The notes: generated from the letters alone by a model not told the origin. A stretch of 64,000 nt of DNA from Gemmatimonadaceae bacterium (GCA_020852815.1 JADZAN010000019.1:1-64000), one strand, 5' to 3'; shown: positions 19,254-30,059, counted from the first letter of the stretch. A program made the numbers and translations.

Positions 19254-19979
19254 CTAGATCCGTTCCTCGCGCACGAGGAGGGCGATGAGCTCCGATCCGA
19301 AGCCCTCCAGCTCCCCCTCGATGCGATTGAGACGAGTGGCAAAGATGTTGTAGGCGAAGACGGCGGGAATGGCCACCGCGAGCGCCGCCGCCGTCGCGGT
19401 GAGCGCAGCTGCAACGCCCGGCGCCACCGCGGCCACGCTCCCCGACCCCTTCGTCGCGATCCCGACAAAGGTCTGGATGATCCCCAGCACGGTACCGAAC
19501 AGCCCGATCAGCGGCGACGCCGACCCAATCGTCGCCAGCCATGGGACGTAGCGCGCCAGCGCGTCGCGCTCCGACTCGGCCTGCGAGTCGAGCACCAGCC
19601 GCAACGCCTCGAGCTGCGAGGCGCTGAAGCGCGCCGTGCGGTCGGACGTTGCCGCCATCGCCGGGCGCGTGTCGGCCATGAAGCGTTCCGCCCGCCCCAC
19701 GACGTGGGCAAAGGGACTCGCGCCCCCCTTGCGCGCGTGGGCCGCGACGTCGTGGAACGCATTCGCCGCCTCGAAGGCGTCGAGGAATCGCTTGGATCCC
19801 CGCGCCACTCGGCCAAACTCGAGCCACTTGCCCAGGACGATCGTCCAGCTGATGAGCGAGAGGACCGCGAGGAGGGCGAGGACGCCCTTGGTGACCGCGT
19901 CGGTCGAGCGCAGGAGGTCCCAGGCAGAGGTGGGAATCGCGCCTCCCACCTGCGCCCACGTGACCGGCACCGTCGTCAC
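19254..19979 (-). CDS. tolQ: Tol motor channel protein TolQ (ExbB family)
   Basis: TolQ is the inner-membrane channel subunit that uses the proton gradient to power TolA. The 241-residue protein has three membrane helices, near residues 25-48, 130-155 (SASPLIGLFGTVLGIIQTF) and 175-200 (ALTATAAALAVAIPAVFA). The GTG start at 19979 overlaps the epimerase stop as GTGA, which argues against the longer open frame reaching 20060. Confidence 0.94.
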   Translation of the reverse strand: MTTVPVTWAQVGGAIPTSAWDLLRSTDAVTKGVLALLAVLSLISWTIVLGKWLEFGRVARGSKRFLDAFEAANAFHDVAAHARKGGASPFAHVVGRAERFMADTRPAMAATSDRTARFSASQLEALRLVLDSQAESERDALARYVPWLATIGSASPLIGLFGTVLGIIQTFVGIATKGSGSVAAVAPGVAAALTATAAALAVAIPAVFAYNIFATRLNRIEGELEGFGSELIALLVREERI

Positions 19980-20959
19980 GCCGCGCCCCCGCGCGCCTTG
20001 GCGGCGAAGAACTCGAAGGTGCGCGCCGTGCCGGCGGCGAGCGTCATCTCCGGCGCCCACCCCAGTTCGCGCCCGGCCTTGCCGATGTTGACCGACGAGC
20101 GTTGCTGCTCGCCCAGGCGCGCCGGTGCGTGCTGCACCGAAACGTTGGAGCCGGCCGCCGACTGCAGCGCCTGCGCCAGGTCGAGGACCGTCGTCTCGAC
20201 CCCGGTGCCGACGTTGTAGGCGCGCACGTCCACCTGTGCCGCCGGCGGGAGCGACGCTTCTGCTGCGGCGAGGTTGGCCCGCGCCACGTCGCCGGCGTAC
20301 ACGTAGTCGCGCGTCTGCAGCCCTTCACCGAACACCGTGAGTGCCTCGCCCTTGAGGATGCGGTTGCAGAAGATCGCCACGACCCCCGCCTCTCCATGCG
20401 GGTCCTGGCGCGGTCCATACACGTTCGCGTAACGCAGCGCCACCGTGTCGAGGCCGTGGATGCGCGCGTAGTACCCGAGGAAGTACTCCACCGACAGCTT
20501 CGCGATCCCATACGGCGACTGCGGATCCTTCGGCATCGACTCCACCGTCGGCACGCTCACGAAATCGCCATAGATCGCCCCCCCCGTGGAGGAGAAGATG
20601 ACACGCGTCGGATGCCCCGACGCACGCACCGCCTCCAGCAGGTTGAGCGTACCGACGATGTTGACGCCGGCGTCGAACATCGGGTCGTTCACGCTCTTGC
20701 GCACGTCGATCTGCGCCGCGAGGTGGAAGAGCGCATCGTATTTTCCTTCGCGCACGAGCGCCGCCGCCTCCGGCGAACCGATCTCCGTCACGTGCAACGT
20801 CGCGCCCGCCGCCACGTTCTCCCGCTTGCCCGACGAGAGGTTGTCGATGATGTCCACCTGGTAGCCGCGGCTCACCAGGAGTTCGCAGACGTGCGAACCA
20901 ATGAAGCCGGCGCCGCCGGTCACGAGGGCGCGCGGGGAACGCGAAACGGTAGGCGTCAC
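19976..20959 (-). CDS. NAD-dependent nucleotide-sugar epimerase (UDP-glucose 4-epimerase type)
   Basis: This extended short-chain dehydrogenase acts on nucleotide sugars. Its 327 residues show the Rossmann GGAGFIGSH, HLAAQIDVRKSV, the catalytic Ser in FSSTGGAIYGD and the Tyr-x3-Lys of SPYGIAKLSVEYF. GTG 20959 is chosen because GAGAGG lies upstream and the Rossmann strand then begins near residue 9. A longer start at ATG 21094 would sit directly after a hairpin/T-rich terminator. It heads the tol operon with a GTGA overlap into tolQ, an unusual place for a sugar epimerase. The exact substrate is unresolved. Confidence 0.85.
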   Translation of the reverse strand: MTPTVSRSPRALVTGGAGFIGSHVCELLVSRGYQVDIIDNLSSGKRENVAAGATLHVTEIGSPEAAALVREGKYDALFHLAAQIDVRKSVNDPMFDAGVNIVGTLNLLEAVRASGHPTRVIFSSTGGAIYGDFVSVPTVESMPKDPQSPYGIAKLSVEYFLGYYARIHGLDTVALRYANVYGPRQDPHGEAGVVAIFCNRILKGEALTVFGEGLQTRDYVYAGDVARANLAAAEASLPPAAQVDVRAYNVGTGVETTVLDLAQALQSAAGSNVSVQHAPARLGEQQRSSVNIGKAGRELGWAPEMTLAAGTARTFEFFAAKARGGAA

Positions 20960-21109
20960 GGCGGTTCGGTCCTCTCGGGTTCTGGCACACGCCGCCGGCT
21001 CGGCGGTGGTGCCGGGGAGACATACGGGAGACTGCGGCAGCGACTTGGGCGACGAACGACGGCGCTCGCGCCACTGACGCGCGGCACTCGACATCGTCGC
21101 CTAGACAAA

Positions 21110-21134
21110 CGGCGCCGGGGATTCCCCAGCGCCG
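21110..21134 (-). terminator. Hairpin terminator downstream of the LysM gene
   Basis: An 11-base stem CGGCGCTGGGG / CCCCGGCGCCG with one mismatch and an AAT loop is followed on the minus strand by TTTGTCT. It lies about 240 bases after the LysM stop and 10 bases before the alternative epimerase start at 21094. Confidence 0.6.
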
Positions 21135-21267
21135 TATCCTTCCCTGTCGTCGGCGGCGTCATCGGGACGCGAGCTTCGCGCACAATGTAACGCCGAGCGC
21201 CCCTGAGGTGGGAGGCGCGCGTCACACGCGCTTCACTTGTCTCGCGCGCGTCTCGCGTGTGTCACAC

Positions 21268-21305
21268 GCGCCTCACTCCCGCGCCTCACTCCCGCGCCTC
21301 GCGCC
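21268..21305. repeat. 13-bp tandem repeat, two full copies plus partial
   Basis: GCGCCTCACTCCC is repeated exactly at 21268-21280 and 21281-21293, followed by a truncated GCGCCTC. It lies in the non-coding low-complexity stretch downstream of the LysM gene. Confidence 0.8.
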
Positions 21306-21374
21306 GCGCGTCACGCGCGCGACTACCCAGCGCGCCGAGGAGACGCGTGTACCCCTCCGAGCCCGCGCGACCCC

Positions 21375-22607
21375 TCAGCGCGCTACGAGCTCGATCCGGA
21401 GCGGCGTCCCTACGCCCAGCGCGGGCTGCGACTGCTGGACGATGAGGACACTCGCCCCTCGCGCCGATGCGCGCAGCACGGTGCCGCGCGCGATGACATC
21501 CGACGCGCGCCGCTCGACTCGCGAGCCCCCGTCGCGGTAGAACGTCACCGCGTCGCCCGATCGCACGTCGGCGGCCCCGTCAACGTCGACCAGCACCACG
21601 TGCTGCAGCGTCGGAAGGAGTGCCCCGTCCATCACCGATCGAATCGCCCCGTCGACGGCTCGCCGCTCCGCTCCGTCCTGTCGTCGTTGGGACGCCGCGG
21701 CCAGCGCCAGAGCCGAATCGCGGGGGAAGGCGGCCTGGGGAAAGGGGACGAGCAACACCCCTTCCTCCATTCTCCCGTACTTTGCGACCACCCGCGCGAC
21801 ATGTTCACCCGCCGCCGCCTCGGCCGAGACGAGCCGCACCGCCCCCACGGGGATCATTGCTACTCCACCCCCGTCCAGGGGTGTGGCAACAACCGCCAGC
21901 AGCTCGCTCCCCACCGCCGACAGGAGCGCGCGCGGCGCCCGGACGGCCACGCGGTCGTACAGGTGCAACTCGTTCGCGCCCCGGGGCGCCACGATCGCCA
22001 TCGACTCGAGGCGTCGTGTCACGGCGCCGGCGCCGGCAACCTCGTCGTCACCCCCGATCCACGGCGCACCCATGACCTCGCGCGATAGCGCATCACTCGA
22101 CCGCCCATCGCTCGGATGCGCACCGCGCGACCGCGTATCGCGCGCCGACGCGCTGGCGCCGCTCATCGTGCGATTGCCCTCTGCCACGCTCGCCGCACGT
22201 GCCGTCGCCGACTGCTTCACACCGTAGAAGACCGTCCGCCCTGCATACGGGGCAAAGAAGTCGTCACCCGCGCCATCGGCCGGGATCGCCGCCACGCCGT
22301 TCGCGACCTTCGATGGGAGCGCGCCGGCACGTTCGCCTGGGATGGCAAGCGTCGTCCCAGCCTCCAGCCGTCGTGCGCTCGACACGACGTCCCGATTGAG
22401 GGAAACGATCTCTTCCCATCGATGTCCGTCACCCAGGTAGCGCTGCGACAGGCTCCACAGCGTCTCGCCCGGAAGGACGACGTGCACGCGCCCACTGCGC
22501 GTCGGTTGAGCGGGCGCGCTGTCTGTCACCGACGGGCGCTCCTGCTGCGCGCGCGCCGCGACGGGAGCGACGATCGCTCCCGCCACGACGAGGGCGCGAA
22601 TCACCAT
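21375..22607 (-). CDS. Secreted LysM-domain protein
   Basis: The 410-residue protein begins MVIRALVVAGAIVAPVAARAQ, a clear signal peptide. A LysM domain follows at about 41-90 (VHVVLPGETLWSLSQRYLGD), which in this family binds peptidoglycan-like glycans. The remaining 300 residues are Ala/Arg/Ser-rich with no catalytic domain that I recognise. The end (VRSGDAVTFYRDGG, VLIVQQSQPALGVGTPLR) looks like beta-rich repeats. ATG 22607 lies one base after the ssb stop, so the two are probably co-transcribed. A longer frame to 22781 overlaps ssb and lacks a signal peptide at its start. Confidence 0.85.
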   Translation of the reverse strand: MVIRALVVAGAIVAPVAARAQQERPSVTDSAPAQPTRSGRVHVVLPGETLWSLSQRYLGDGHRWEEIVSLNRDVVSSARRLEAGTTLAIPGERAGALPSKVANGVAAIPADGAGDDFFAPYAGRTVFYGVKQSATARAASVAEGNRTMSGASASARDTRSRGAHPSDGRSSDALSREVMGAPWIGGDDEVAGAGAVTRRLESMAIVAPRGANELHLYDRVAVRAPRALLSAVGSELLAVVATPLDGGGVAMIPVGAVRLVSAEAAAGEHVARVVAKYGRMEEGVLLVPFPQAAFPRDSALALAAASQRRQDGAERRAVDGAIRSVMDGALLPTLQHVVLVDVDGAADVRSGDAVTFYRDGGSRVERRASDVIARGTVLRASARGASVLIVQQSQPALGVGTPLRIELVAR

Positions 22608-22608
22608 C

Positions 22609-23139
22609 TCAGAACGGCAGGTCGTCCTCATCCGTCTCGAGCGCGTTCGGGAAGTCCTCGAAATCATCGCCGCCTCCAGATGACGCGGCCGCCGACTGCG
22701 ACGCACGCGAACGATCGGGGGCCGCCGCGCGCGAACGGCCACCGCCGCCGCTGTTGTTGAAGTCGCCCCCGCCCCCTTCACCGCCGCTCCGAGCGCTCAG
22801 CATTACCATGTCGCGGACGCGAATCTCGGTGGTGTAGCGCGTCTGCCCCTCCTTGTCGGTCCACTGCCGGTACTCGATGCTCCCCTCCACGTACAGCCGG
22901 TCTCCCTTGCGGACGTAGCGCTCGATGATGTCCGCGAGCCCGCTGCCCGGGCCGCGCGCGTTCCACGCCACGCAGCGATGCCATTCGGTCTTCTCCTGCC
23001 GATCCCCCCCGGGACCGTTCCACGACCGCGTGGTCGCCAACGAAAACTCCGCGACGCGACCGCCGCTCCCCACCGACTTGATGTCGGGATCCTTACCGAG
23101 GTTCCCGATCAACATGACCTTGTTCAGGCTTCGACTCAC
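22609..23139 (-). CDS. ssb: Single-stranded DNA-binding protein
   Basis: SSB coats single-stranded DNA and recruits repair and replication proteins. The 176-residue protein has an OB fold over about residues 1-105 (SRSLNKVMLIGNLGKDPD, then WHRCVAWN). A Gly/Ser-rich linker and the acidic tip DEDDLPF, which docks partners, complete it. The GTG at 23139 is chosen for the near-ideal GGAGGAGAAT upstream; the open frame continues to 23265 without homology. Confidence 0.96.
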   Translation of the reverse strand: MSRSLNKVMLIGNLGKDPDIKSVGSGGRVAEFSLATTRSWNGPGGDRQEKTEWHRCVAWNARGPGSGLADIIERYVRKGDRLYVEGSIEYRQWTDKEGQTRYTTEIRVRDMVMLSARSGGEGGGGDFNNSGGGGRSRAAAPDRSRASQSAAASSGGGDDFEDFPNALETDEDDLPF

Positions 23140-23184
23140 ATTCTCCTCCTGGGCGAGAGTGATTGGCTCGCCGTGGACAGTACC

Positions 23185-23237
23185 GACGCTCCCCAGTGGG
23201 AGCGTCATCATTCTACTTCGCTCCGTATCGGAAGTAG
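23185..23237. promoter_or_regulatory. Two hairpins in the rimI-ssb gap
   Basis: One perfect 9-base stem, GACGCTCCC / GGGAGCGTC with a 4-base loop, is at 23185-23206. A second, 7-base stem, CTACTTC / GAAGTAG, is at 23213-23237. They lie between the rimI stop and the ssb ribosome site. Neither has a clear U-run, so they may end rimI transcription or structure the ssb leader. Confidence 0.5.
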
Positions 23238-23271
23238 AGCAGGACGCACTCATCACGCGCTCCACCCACGA

Positions 23272-23769
23272 CTAGCGCGCGCTCACCCCTCGCCCCCCAA
23301 CCCCAACCCGGAGAATCAACGCGTCCTCGACCGGCCGAACATAGTACCTGGAACGCCGCCCCACCTCCACAAACCCCTCGGACTGGTAGAGCGCCCGCGC
23401 CGCCGTGTTCGACTCCCGCACCTCCAGATACAGGAAGTACACCCCCCGCGCCGACACCGCGGCAAGCGCGTGACGCAAGAGACGCCGCCCCTCGCCCCGT
23501 CCGCGCTCCGAGGCCGCGATGGCGATGTTTGCCAAATCGCCCTCGGTGTCGGCGACGTACACGATCACGAACCCCACCACCCCCTCCCTCGCGTCCTCCT
23601 CGGTCCCCCACTCCCTGACCGCCACGTCGAAGAGCACGTCGTCGCGCCCGATCAGGTCGCGAAACGACCGCGGCGACCACGGATCCGAGAACGACGCCCG
23701 TTCGATGGCGACAACCTGGTCCACGTCGGCCAGCGTTGCCGCACGCGTCGAGACTCCCGCCTTGCTCAT
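23272..23769 (-). CDS. rimI: Ribosomal-protein-alanine N-acetyltransferase (GNAT family)
   Basis: RimI acetylates the N-terminal alanine of S18 in E. coli. The 165-residue protein shows the GNAT fold: the acetyl-CoA loop ASERGRGEGRRLL and the late FLYLEVRESNTAARALYQSEGF. ATG 23769 overlaps the tsaB stop as ATGA, and the tsaE-tsaB-rimI order is common in bacteria. The function is assigned partly from this context. Confidence 0.9.
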   Translation of the reverse strand: MSKAGVSTRAATLADVDQVVAIERASFSDPWSPRSFRDLIGRDDVLFDVAVREWGTEEDAREGVVGFVIVYVADTEGDLANIAIAASERGRGEGRRLLRHALAAVSARGVYFLYLEVRESNTAARALYQSEGFVEVGRRSRYYVRPVEDALILRVGVGGRGVSAR

Positions 23770-24485
23770 CCCACCGCGCCGAGGGAGCGCCCGTGCGCCT
23801 GCTCCCACTTGACCTGCGCCTCGGCCAGGCGCCCGTACTCAGGTTCCCAGCCGGCGAGTTCCACCGGGTACAGGAGGGGGCCGGGGTTCAACCGCGCCAC
23901 GTCCCGGGCGCGCGGCAGGGCGTGCCGCCCCCCTTGGAAGGTGTCCCCGCCAACGCCCACGATCAGCGCCCCACCAGTCCCCGCCTCCGCCGACAACGGT
24001 GCGGCCAGCTCCGCCGCCAGCGATGCAAGGTCGCGACGTGTCGGCGCGCCGTGCGCCGTCACCGCGCCATCGGCGTGGAGCGTGAAGCGCTGGGCGTACC
24101 ACTCACCGCGAAGGGCGTCCAGCACCGCGATCACCGGGCGGCCTCCCGGCGCGGCTGCCGCGTCGCCGAACTCGCCAGCCGCAATGAGCGCCAGCGAGGA
24201 GACGCCCCACAGCTCCACGCCCAGCGAACAGGCGAGCCCCTTGGCGATCGCCGCCGCGATGCGGAGCGACGTGAAGCCGCCTGGACCGGCACCGCAGACG
24301 ATGCGTGCGAGGTCGGCCGTGGACACTCCAGCGACGCGCAGCATCTCGACGAGCGCCGGCATCATGCGTTCGCCGTCGTGCCCACGCATCGGGACCTCCG
24401 CCTCGGCAACGACGGCGCCCGGGCGCAACAGGGCCAACGAGCCGCTGCCGGCAGACGCTTCCAGTACCAGCGTGAGGTCAGGCAT
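23766..24485 (-). CDS. tsaB: tRNA t6A biosynthesis protein TsaB
   Basis: TsaB is an inactive ASKHA-fold partner of TsaD, needed for threonylcarbamoyl-adenosine at position 37 of ANN-decoding tRNAs. The 239-residue product begins MPDLTLVLEASAGSGSLALL and has the conserved GPGGFTSLRIAAAIAKGLA. ATG 24485 lies within the tsaE end (8-base overlap). A longer frame upstream to 24713 is simply tsaE in another phase. Confidence 0.92.
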   Translation of the reverse strand: MPDLTLVLEASAGSGSLALLRPGAVVAEAEVPMRGHDGERMMPALVEMLRVAGVSTADLARIVCGAGPGGFTSLRIAAAIAKGLACSLGVELWGVSSLALIAAGEFGDAAAAPGGRPVIAVLDALRGEWYAQRFTLHADGAVTAHGAPTRRDLASLAAELAAPLSAEAGTGGALIVGVGGDTFQGGRHALPRARDVARLNPGPLLYPVELAGWEPEYGRLAEAQVKWEQAHGRSLGAVG

Positions 24486-24909
24486 TCGCTTCGCTGTCGG
24501 TGCGCAGCTCGCGCACGTCGTCCTCGCCCGCCACGTGCAAGAGCGCGAGGTGCCGTGCACCTGGCGGGAGCGCCCCCTGGGCCCGCTCGGGCCACTCGAC
24601 CAGGACCAGCGCCGGCGCCGCCACGATCTCCTCCCAGCCCAGCTGCACCAGGTCGCGCGCATCGCGCAGGCGGTACAGGTCGAGGTGATACACGGGCGTC
24701 GCCCCCCCGGCATACTCGTGCACGAGCGCGAAGGTCGGTGACGTCACCGGTTCCTGCACGCCGTAACCGCGGCAGATGGCCTGGGCCAGCGTCGTCTTTC
24801 CCGCCCCAAGGTCGCCGGACAGCGAGACGATGCAGGGGGCGCGCAGCGATCGGCCAAAGGCATCGCCCCACGCCACCAACCCCTCCCGCGTGAGCCGGAT
24901 GGTTGCCAT
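24478..24909 (-). CDS. tsaE: tRNA t6A biosynthesis ATPase TsaE
   Basis: TsaE is the ATPase of the bacterial t6A complex. Its 143 residues include the P-loop GDLGAGKTT at 32-40, TSPTFALVHEY, the Asp in HLDLYRL and a VEWPERA block, all typical of the family. It begins 3 bases after the uvrB stop codon, which lies inside a CGTTAGGC word. Confidence 0.94.
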   Translation of the reverse strand: MATIRLTREGLVAWGDAFGRSLRAPCIVSLSGDLGAGKTTLAQAICRGYGVQEPVTSPTFALVHEYAGGATPVYHLDLYRLRDARDLVQLGWEEIVAAPALVLVEWPERAQGALPPGARHLALLHVAGEDDVRELRTDSEANA

Positions 24910-24912
24910 CGC

Positions 24913-26970
<2,058 letters not shown>

Positions 26971-27028
26971 GGGAAGAATGTAGCGCTATCGGTGTTTCTT
27001 CGGGAAGACCCGGAACGCCAGACACGCG

Positions 27029-29209
27029 CTAACCGTCGGTCTGGATGTGCTCCCGCCGCGCCACGTCGGTCACCCCTTTCACCCGCCGCAACGCCTTCAG
27101 GATCTTCTGCAGGTGCGAGAGGTTCTCCACCTCGACCACGGCCGCCCCCGTCACCCGCCCGTCGACGCTCTTGAGCTCGAGCGTCCGCATGTCGGTCCCC
27201 GTCGTGCTCACGGCGCTGGCGACGTCCGCATACAGCGAGCGACGGTCGAGCCCCTCGATCGCCAGGCGCACCAGGAAACGCTCCCCGGGCTGCTCCTGCC
27301 AGTCGATCTCCAGCCGGCGCTCGGGCTCGTGGATGAGCTGGAGGAGGTTGGGGCAGTCGGCGCGATGGATCGAGACGCCGCGGCCGCGCGTGACGTAGCC
27401 GACCACCGGGTCGCCGGGGACCGGCTGGCAGCACTGGGCGTAGCGCACCATGAGCCCGTCGGCCCCCTGGATGCGCACCCCCTTGGGCGTCCCGCGCACG
27501 CGATCCATCAGCCGTTCGATCGCCGTGGGGCGCGCCGCGTGCTCCGGGGCGTCGAGCTCCGGGTGGAGGAGCTTCAGGACCTGCGTGACGTTGATGTCCC
27601 CCTGCCCCACCGAGGCAATCACGTGGTGCGCGTCGTTGAGCCCCAGCGCGTGCGCGATTCCGTCCAGTTGCGACTCTTCCAGCTTGGGGAGGCGGCGGCG
27701 CTTCACTTCGCGCTCGAGGATCTCGGCGCCGATCTTGGCCGAACTCTGCTCCTCCTCGTGCCGCAGCCACTGCCGGATCTTGTGGCGCGCGCGTCCCGTG
27801 CGGACGTGCGCCAGCCAGTCGCGGTTGGGCTTGGCGTGCGGCGACGTCATGATCTCCACCGTCTCGGAGTTCTTCAGCTCGCGTGACAGCGGGGCGATCT
27901 TCCCGTTGACCTTGGCCCCCTGGCAGTGGAGCCCGATCTCGGTGTGCACGCCGAAGGCGAAGTCGATCGGCGTCGCCCCCTTGGGGAGCTGGATCACGTC
28001 GCCGGTCGGCGTGAAGACGAAGATCTCGTCCTGGTAGAGGTCGAGCTTGAGGAACTCGAGGAACTCGGCCGGGTCCTTGGCGTCCAGCTGCAACTCGAGG
28101 ATCTGCCGGAACCACGCCAGGTGGCGATCCAGTTCGTCCTGCGACTTGCTGCTCTCCTTGAAGCGCCAGTGCGCGGCGATCCCGAAGTCGGCCGTGCGGT
28201 GCATCTCCCGCGTGCGGATCTGCACCTCGTACAACTGCCGCCCGGGGCCGAAGATCGTCGTGTGCAGCGACTGGTAGCCGTTGCTCTTGGGCTGCGCGAT
28301 GTAGTCCTTGATGCGCTCCTGCACCGGCGTCCACCCGTCGTGGATCACCCCTAACGCGTGATAGCAGTCGGGGACGGAGTTGACGAGCACGCGGATGGCC
28401 AGGAGGTCGAAGATGTCCTCGTACGGGCGCTGCCGCTTCTCCATCTTCTTGTGGATGGACCAGAGGTGCTTGGGGCGTCCCGTCACTTCCACGTCGGCGA
28501 TCCCCGCCGCGGCCAGCGTCCGCTCCAGCGGCTCCTTGAGCGCCTTGACCAGCGCCTCGCGCTCCCCGCGCTTGGCCGCCACCATCCTGGCCAGCGTGCG
28601 GTAGGCGTCGGGCTCGAGGTACTTGAACGCCAGGTCCTCCAGCTCCCACTTCACCTGCGCCATCCCGAAGCGGTGCGCCAGCGGGGCGTACAGGTCCATC
28701 GTCTCCTGCGCGATGCGTTCCCGCTTCTCCTCCGGGAGCCAGTCGAGCGTCCGCATGTTGTGCAGGCGATCGGCCAGCTTGATGATGATCACCCGCACGT
28801 CCTTGGCGATCGAGACCAGGAGCTTGCGGTAGTTCTCGACCTGCCGGTCTTCCTTCGAGTTGAGCGGGAGGTGCCCGATCTTCGTCAGTCCATCGACGAT
28901 CTGCGCCACCTCGCGCCCGAACTCCTTCTCGATCTGGCCGACCGTGATCGGCGTGTCCTCGACCACGTCATGGATCAAGCCGCTGGCCACCGTCGCCGTG
29001 TCCAGCTGCAAGTCGGCGAGGATCTTCGCCACCTCCACGCAGTGCGACACATACGGATCGCCGTTCTTGCGGAACTGTCCCTCGTGCGCCTTGGCGGAGA
29101 ACGAGTAGGCGCGATTGAGCAGCGCCAGGTCGAGCCGCTCCGGGACAGCATCTCCGGACGGCCACCATGGCGGCGATTCGCGTACGACGGGTGCGGCGGT
29201 CGACGTCAC
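27029..29209 (-). CDS. Bifunctional (p)ppGpp synthetase/hydrolase (RelA/SpoT homolog)
   Basis: This enzyme makes and degrades the stringent-response alarmone. The 726-residue protein has an HD hydrolase domain (H56, H80-D81 in HDVVEDT; LADRLHNMRTL), a synthetase domain (YQSLHTTIFGP, EVQIRTREMH), a TGS domain (VFTPTGDVIQLPKGATPIDFA), a zinc-finger/helical region (CCQPVPGD) and a C-terminal ACT domain. The intact HD residues argue for hydrolase activity as well as synthesis. GTG 29209 overlaps the radC stop as GTGA. Confidence 0.96.
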   Translation of the reverse strand: MTSTAAPVVRESPPWWPSGDAVPERLDLALLNRAYSFSAKAHEGQFRKNGDPYVSHCVEVAKILADLQLDTATVASGLIHDVVEDTPITVGQIEKEFGREVAQIVDGLTKIGHLPLNSKEDRQVENYRKLLVSIAKDVRVIIIKLADRLHNMRTLDWLPEEKRERIAQETMDLYAPLAHRFGMAQVKWELEDLAFKYLEPDAYRTLARMVAAKRGEREALVKALKEPLERTLAAAGIADVEVTGRPKHLWSIHKKMEKRQRPYEDIFDLLAIRVLVNSVPDCYHALGVIHDGWTPVQERIKDYIAQPKSNGYQSLHTTIFGPGRQLYEVQIRTREMHRTADFGIAAHWRFKESSKSQDELDRHLAWFRQILELQLDAKDPAEFLEFLKLDLYQDEIFVFTPTGDVIQLPKGATPIDFAFGVHTEIGLHCQGAKVNGKIAPLSRELKNSETVEIMTSPHAKPNRDWLAHVRTGRARHKIRQWLRHEEEQSSAKIGAEILEREVKRRRLPKLEESQLDGIAHALGLNDAHHVIASVGQGDINVTQVLKLLHPELDAPEHAARPTAIERLMDRVRGTPKGVRIQGADGLMVRYAQCCQPVPGDPVVGYVTRGRGVSIHRADCPNLLQLIHEPERRLEIDWQEQPGERFLVRLAIEGLDRRSLYADVASAVSTTGTDMRTLELKSVDGRVTGAAVVEVENLSHLQKILKALRRVKGVTDVARREHIQTDG

Positions 29210-29940
29210 AACAATCCTGCCTCGGCAAAGCTCGTGTAGCGTCCACGTCCCACGATCACGTGGTCGTGAATCGGAATGTCCAGCAATCGCCCCGCCTCGA
29301 CCAGCTGCTGCGTGACCCGCTGGTCGTCGGGCGACGGGGTCGGGTCCCCGCTCGGGTGGTTGTGCACGAGGATCAGCGCCGCCGCCCGCTCGGCGATCGC
29401 CTCCCGGAACACCTCGCGCGGGTGCACGAGCGAGGAGTTCAGGATCCCCCTGGTGATCGTGATGTCACGCTCCACGCGATGCTGCGCGTCGAGCACCGCC
29501 ACGTGGAACTCCTCCACGGGGAGGTCTTCCAGTCGCGGCCCGAAGAGGCGGTACACATCACGCGGCGTACGGACCGCCATCCCCTCCTGTCGCGTCTCGT
29601 GAACCATCCGCCGGCCGAGCTCGAGCGCTGCATGGATCACCACCGCGCGCGCCCGCCCGATCCCGGGCACTCCCGTGAGCATCGCCACCGGTTCGGATGC
29701 GATGCGCCGTAGCGACCCGCCCGAGCGCGCCAGGACGTCGTGCGCGACCTCGATCGAACTCTGACCGCCTCGCCCCGTCCCCAGCACGATCGCGAGAAGC
29801 TCGATAGCGCTCAGTCGGGTTGCCCCGTGCGACGCGAGCCGCTCGCGCGGCCGCTCCGCCACCGGGAGCTCCTTGATACTTAACGCGCCCGGGGAGAGCT
29901 GTCGAGATAAGTGAATGTGAGTGTGTGGTTTTGCGCGCAT
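29206..29940 (-). CDS. radC: RadC-family JAMM-domain protein
   Basis: RadC proteins carry an N-terminal helix-hairpin-helix region and a C-terminal MPN/JAMM domain. Their cellular role is unclear and the old DNA-repair assignment is doubtful. The 244-residue product shows TGVPGIGRARA (HhH), the catalytic-site Glu in VEEFHVAVLDAQHRV, and the metal motif HNHPSGD with a downstream Asp. ATG 29940 has GGAACGGAG close upstream. It overlaps the (p)ppGpp synthetase gene. Confidence 0.93.
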   Translation of the reverse strand: MRAKPHTHIHLSRQLSPGALSIKELPVAERPRERLASHGATRLSAIELLAIVLGTGRGGQSSIEVAHDVLARSGGSLRRIASEPVAMLTGVPGIGRARAVVIHAALELGRRMVHETRQEGMAVRTPRDVYRLFGPRLEDLPVEEFHVAVLDAQHRVERDITITRGILNSSLVHPREVFREAIAERAAALILVHNHPSGDPTPSPDDQRVTQQLVEAGRLLDIPIHDHVIVGRGRYTSFAEAGLL

Positions 29941-29948
29941 CTCCGTTC

Positions 29949-29968
29949 CTTCCGGTGAAAACCGGAAG
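29949..29968 (-). promoter_or_regulatory. Hairpin just upstream of the radC ribosome-binding site
   Basis: A perfect 8-base stem, CTTCCGGT / ACCGGAAG with a TTTC loop on the minus strand, ends immediately before GGAACGGAG. It could influence ribosome access to radC. Confidence 0.5.
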
Positions 29969-30059
29969 CTGCGCTCCCCCTCCCGCCCCCACCTCACCAC
30001 GATCACACCCACTGCATCAAAACAACCACACGCACGCCCTTTGGACGGGGGAAGAAAAC

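Larger units (their letters stand above)
20960..21374. other. Intergenic region between LysM gene and epimerase/tol operon
   Basis: This 415-base gap holds a terminator-like hairpin at 21110-21134. Upstream of that lies a low-complexity stretch (about 21215-21345) of GCGC, TCACAC and CTCACTCCC repeats. GTCACACGCGC occurs at 21221 and 21261, and a 13-base GCGCCTCACTCCC unit occurs twice at 21268-21293. No convincing promoter hexamers were found, although the tol operon needs one here or further upstream. Confidence 0.6.

Noticed and set aside
20960-21094. Longer epimerase start at ATG 21094
   Set aside because: Only 10 bases separate it from a terminator-like hairpin, the added 45 residues are not epimerase-like, and a good ribosome site precedes 20959. 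It is not fully excluded.
26971-27028. Confident leaderless promoter for uvrB
   Set aside because: TACATT lies 7 bases before the ATG but no matching -35 element was found, so this is only noted as a possibility.
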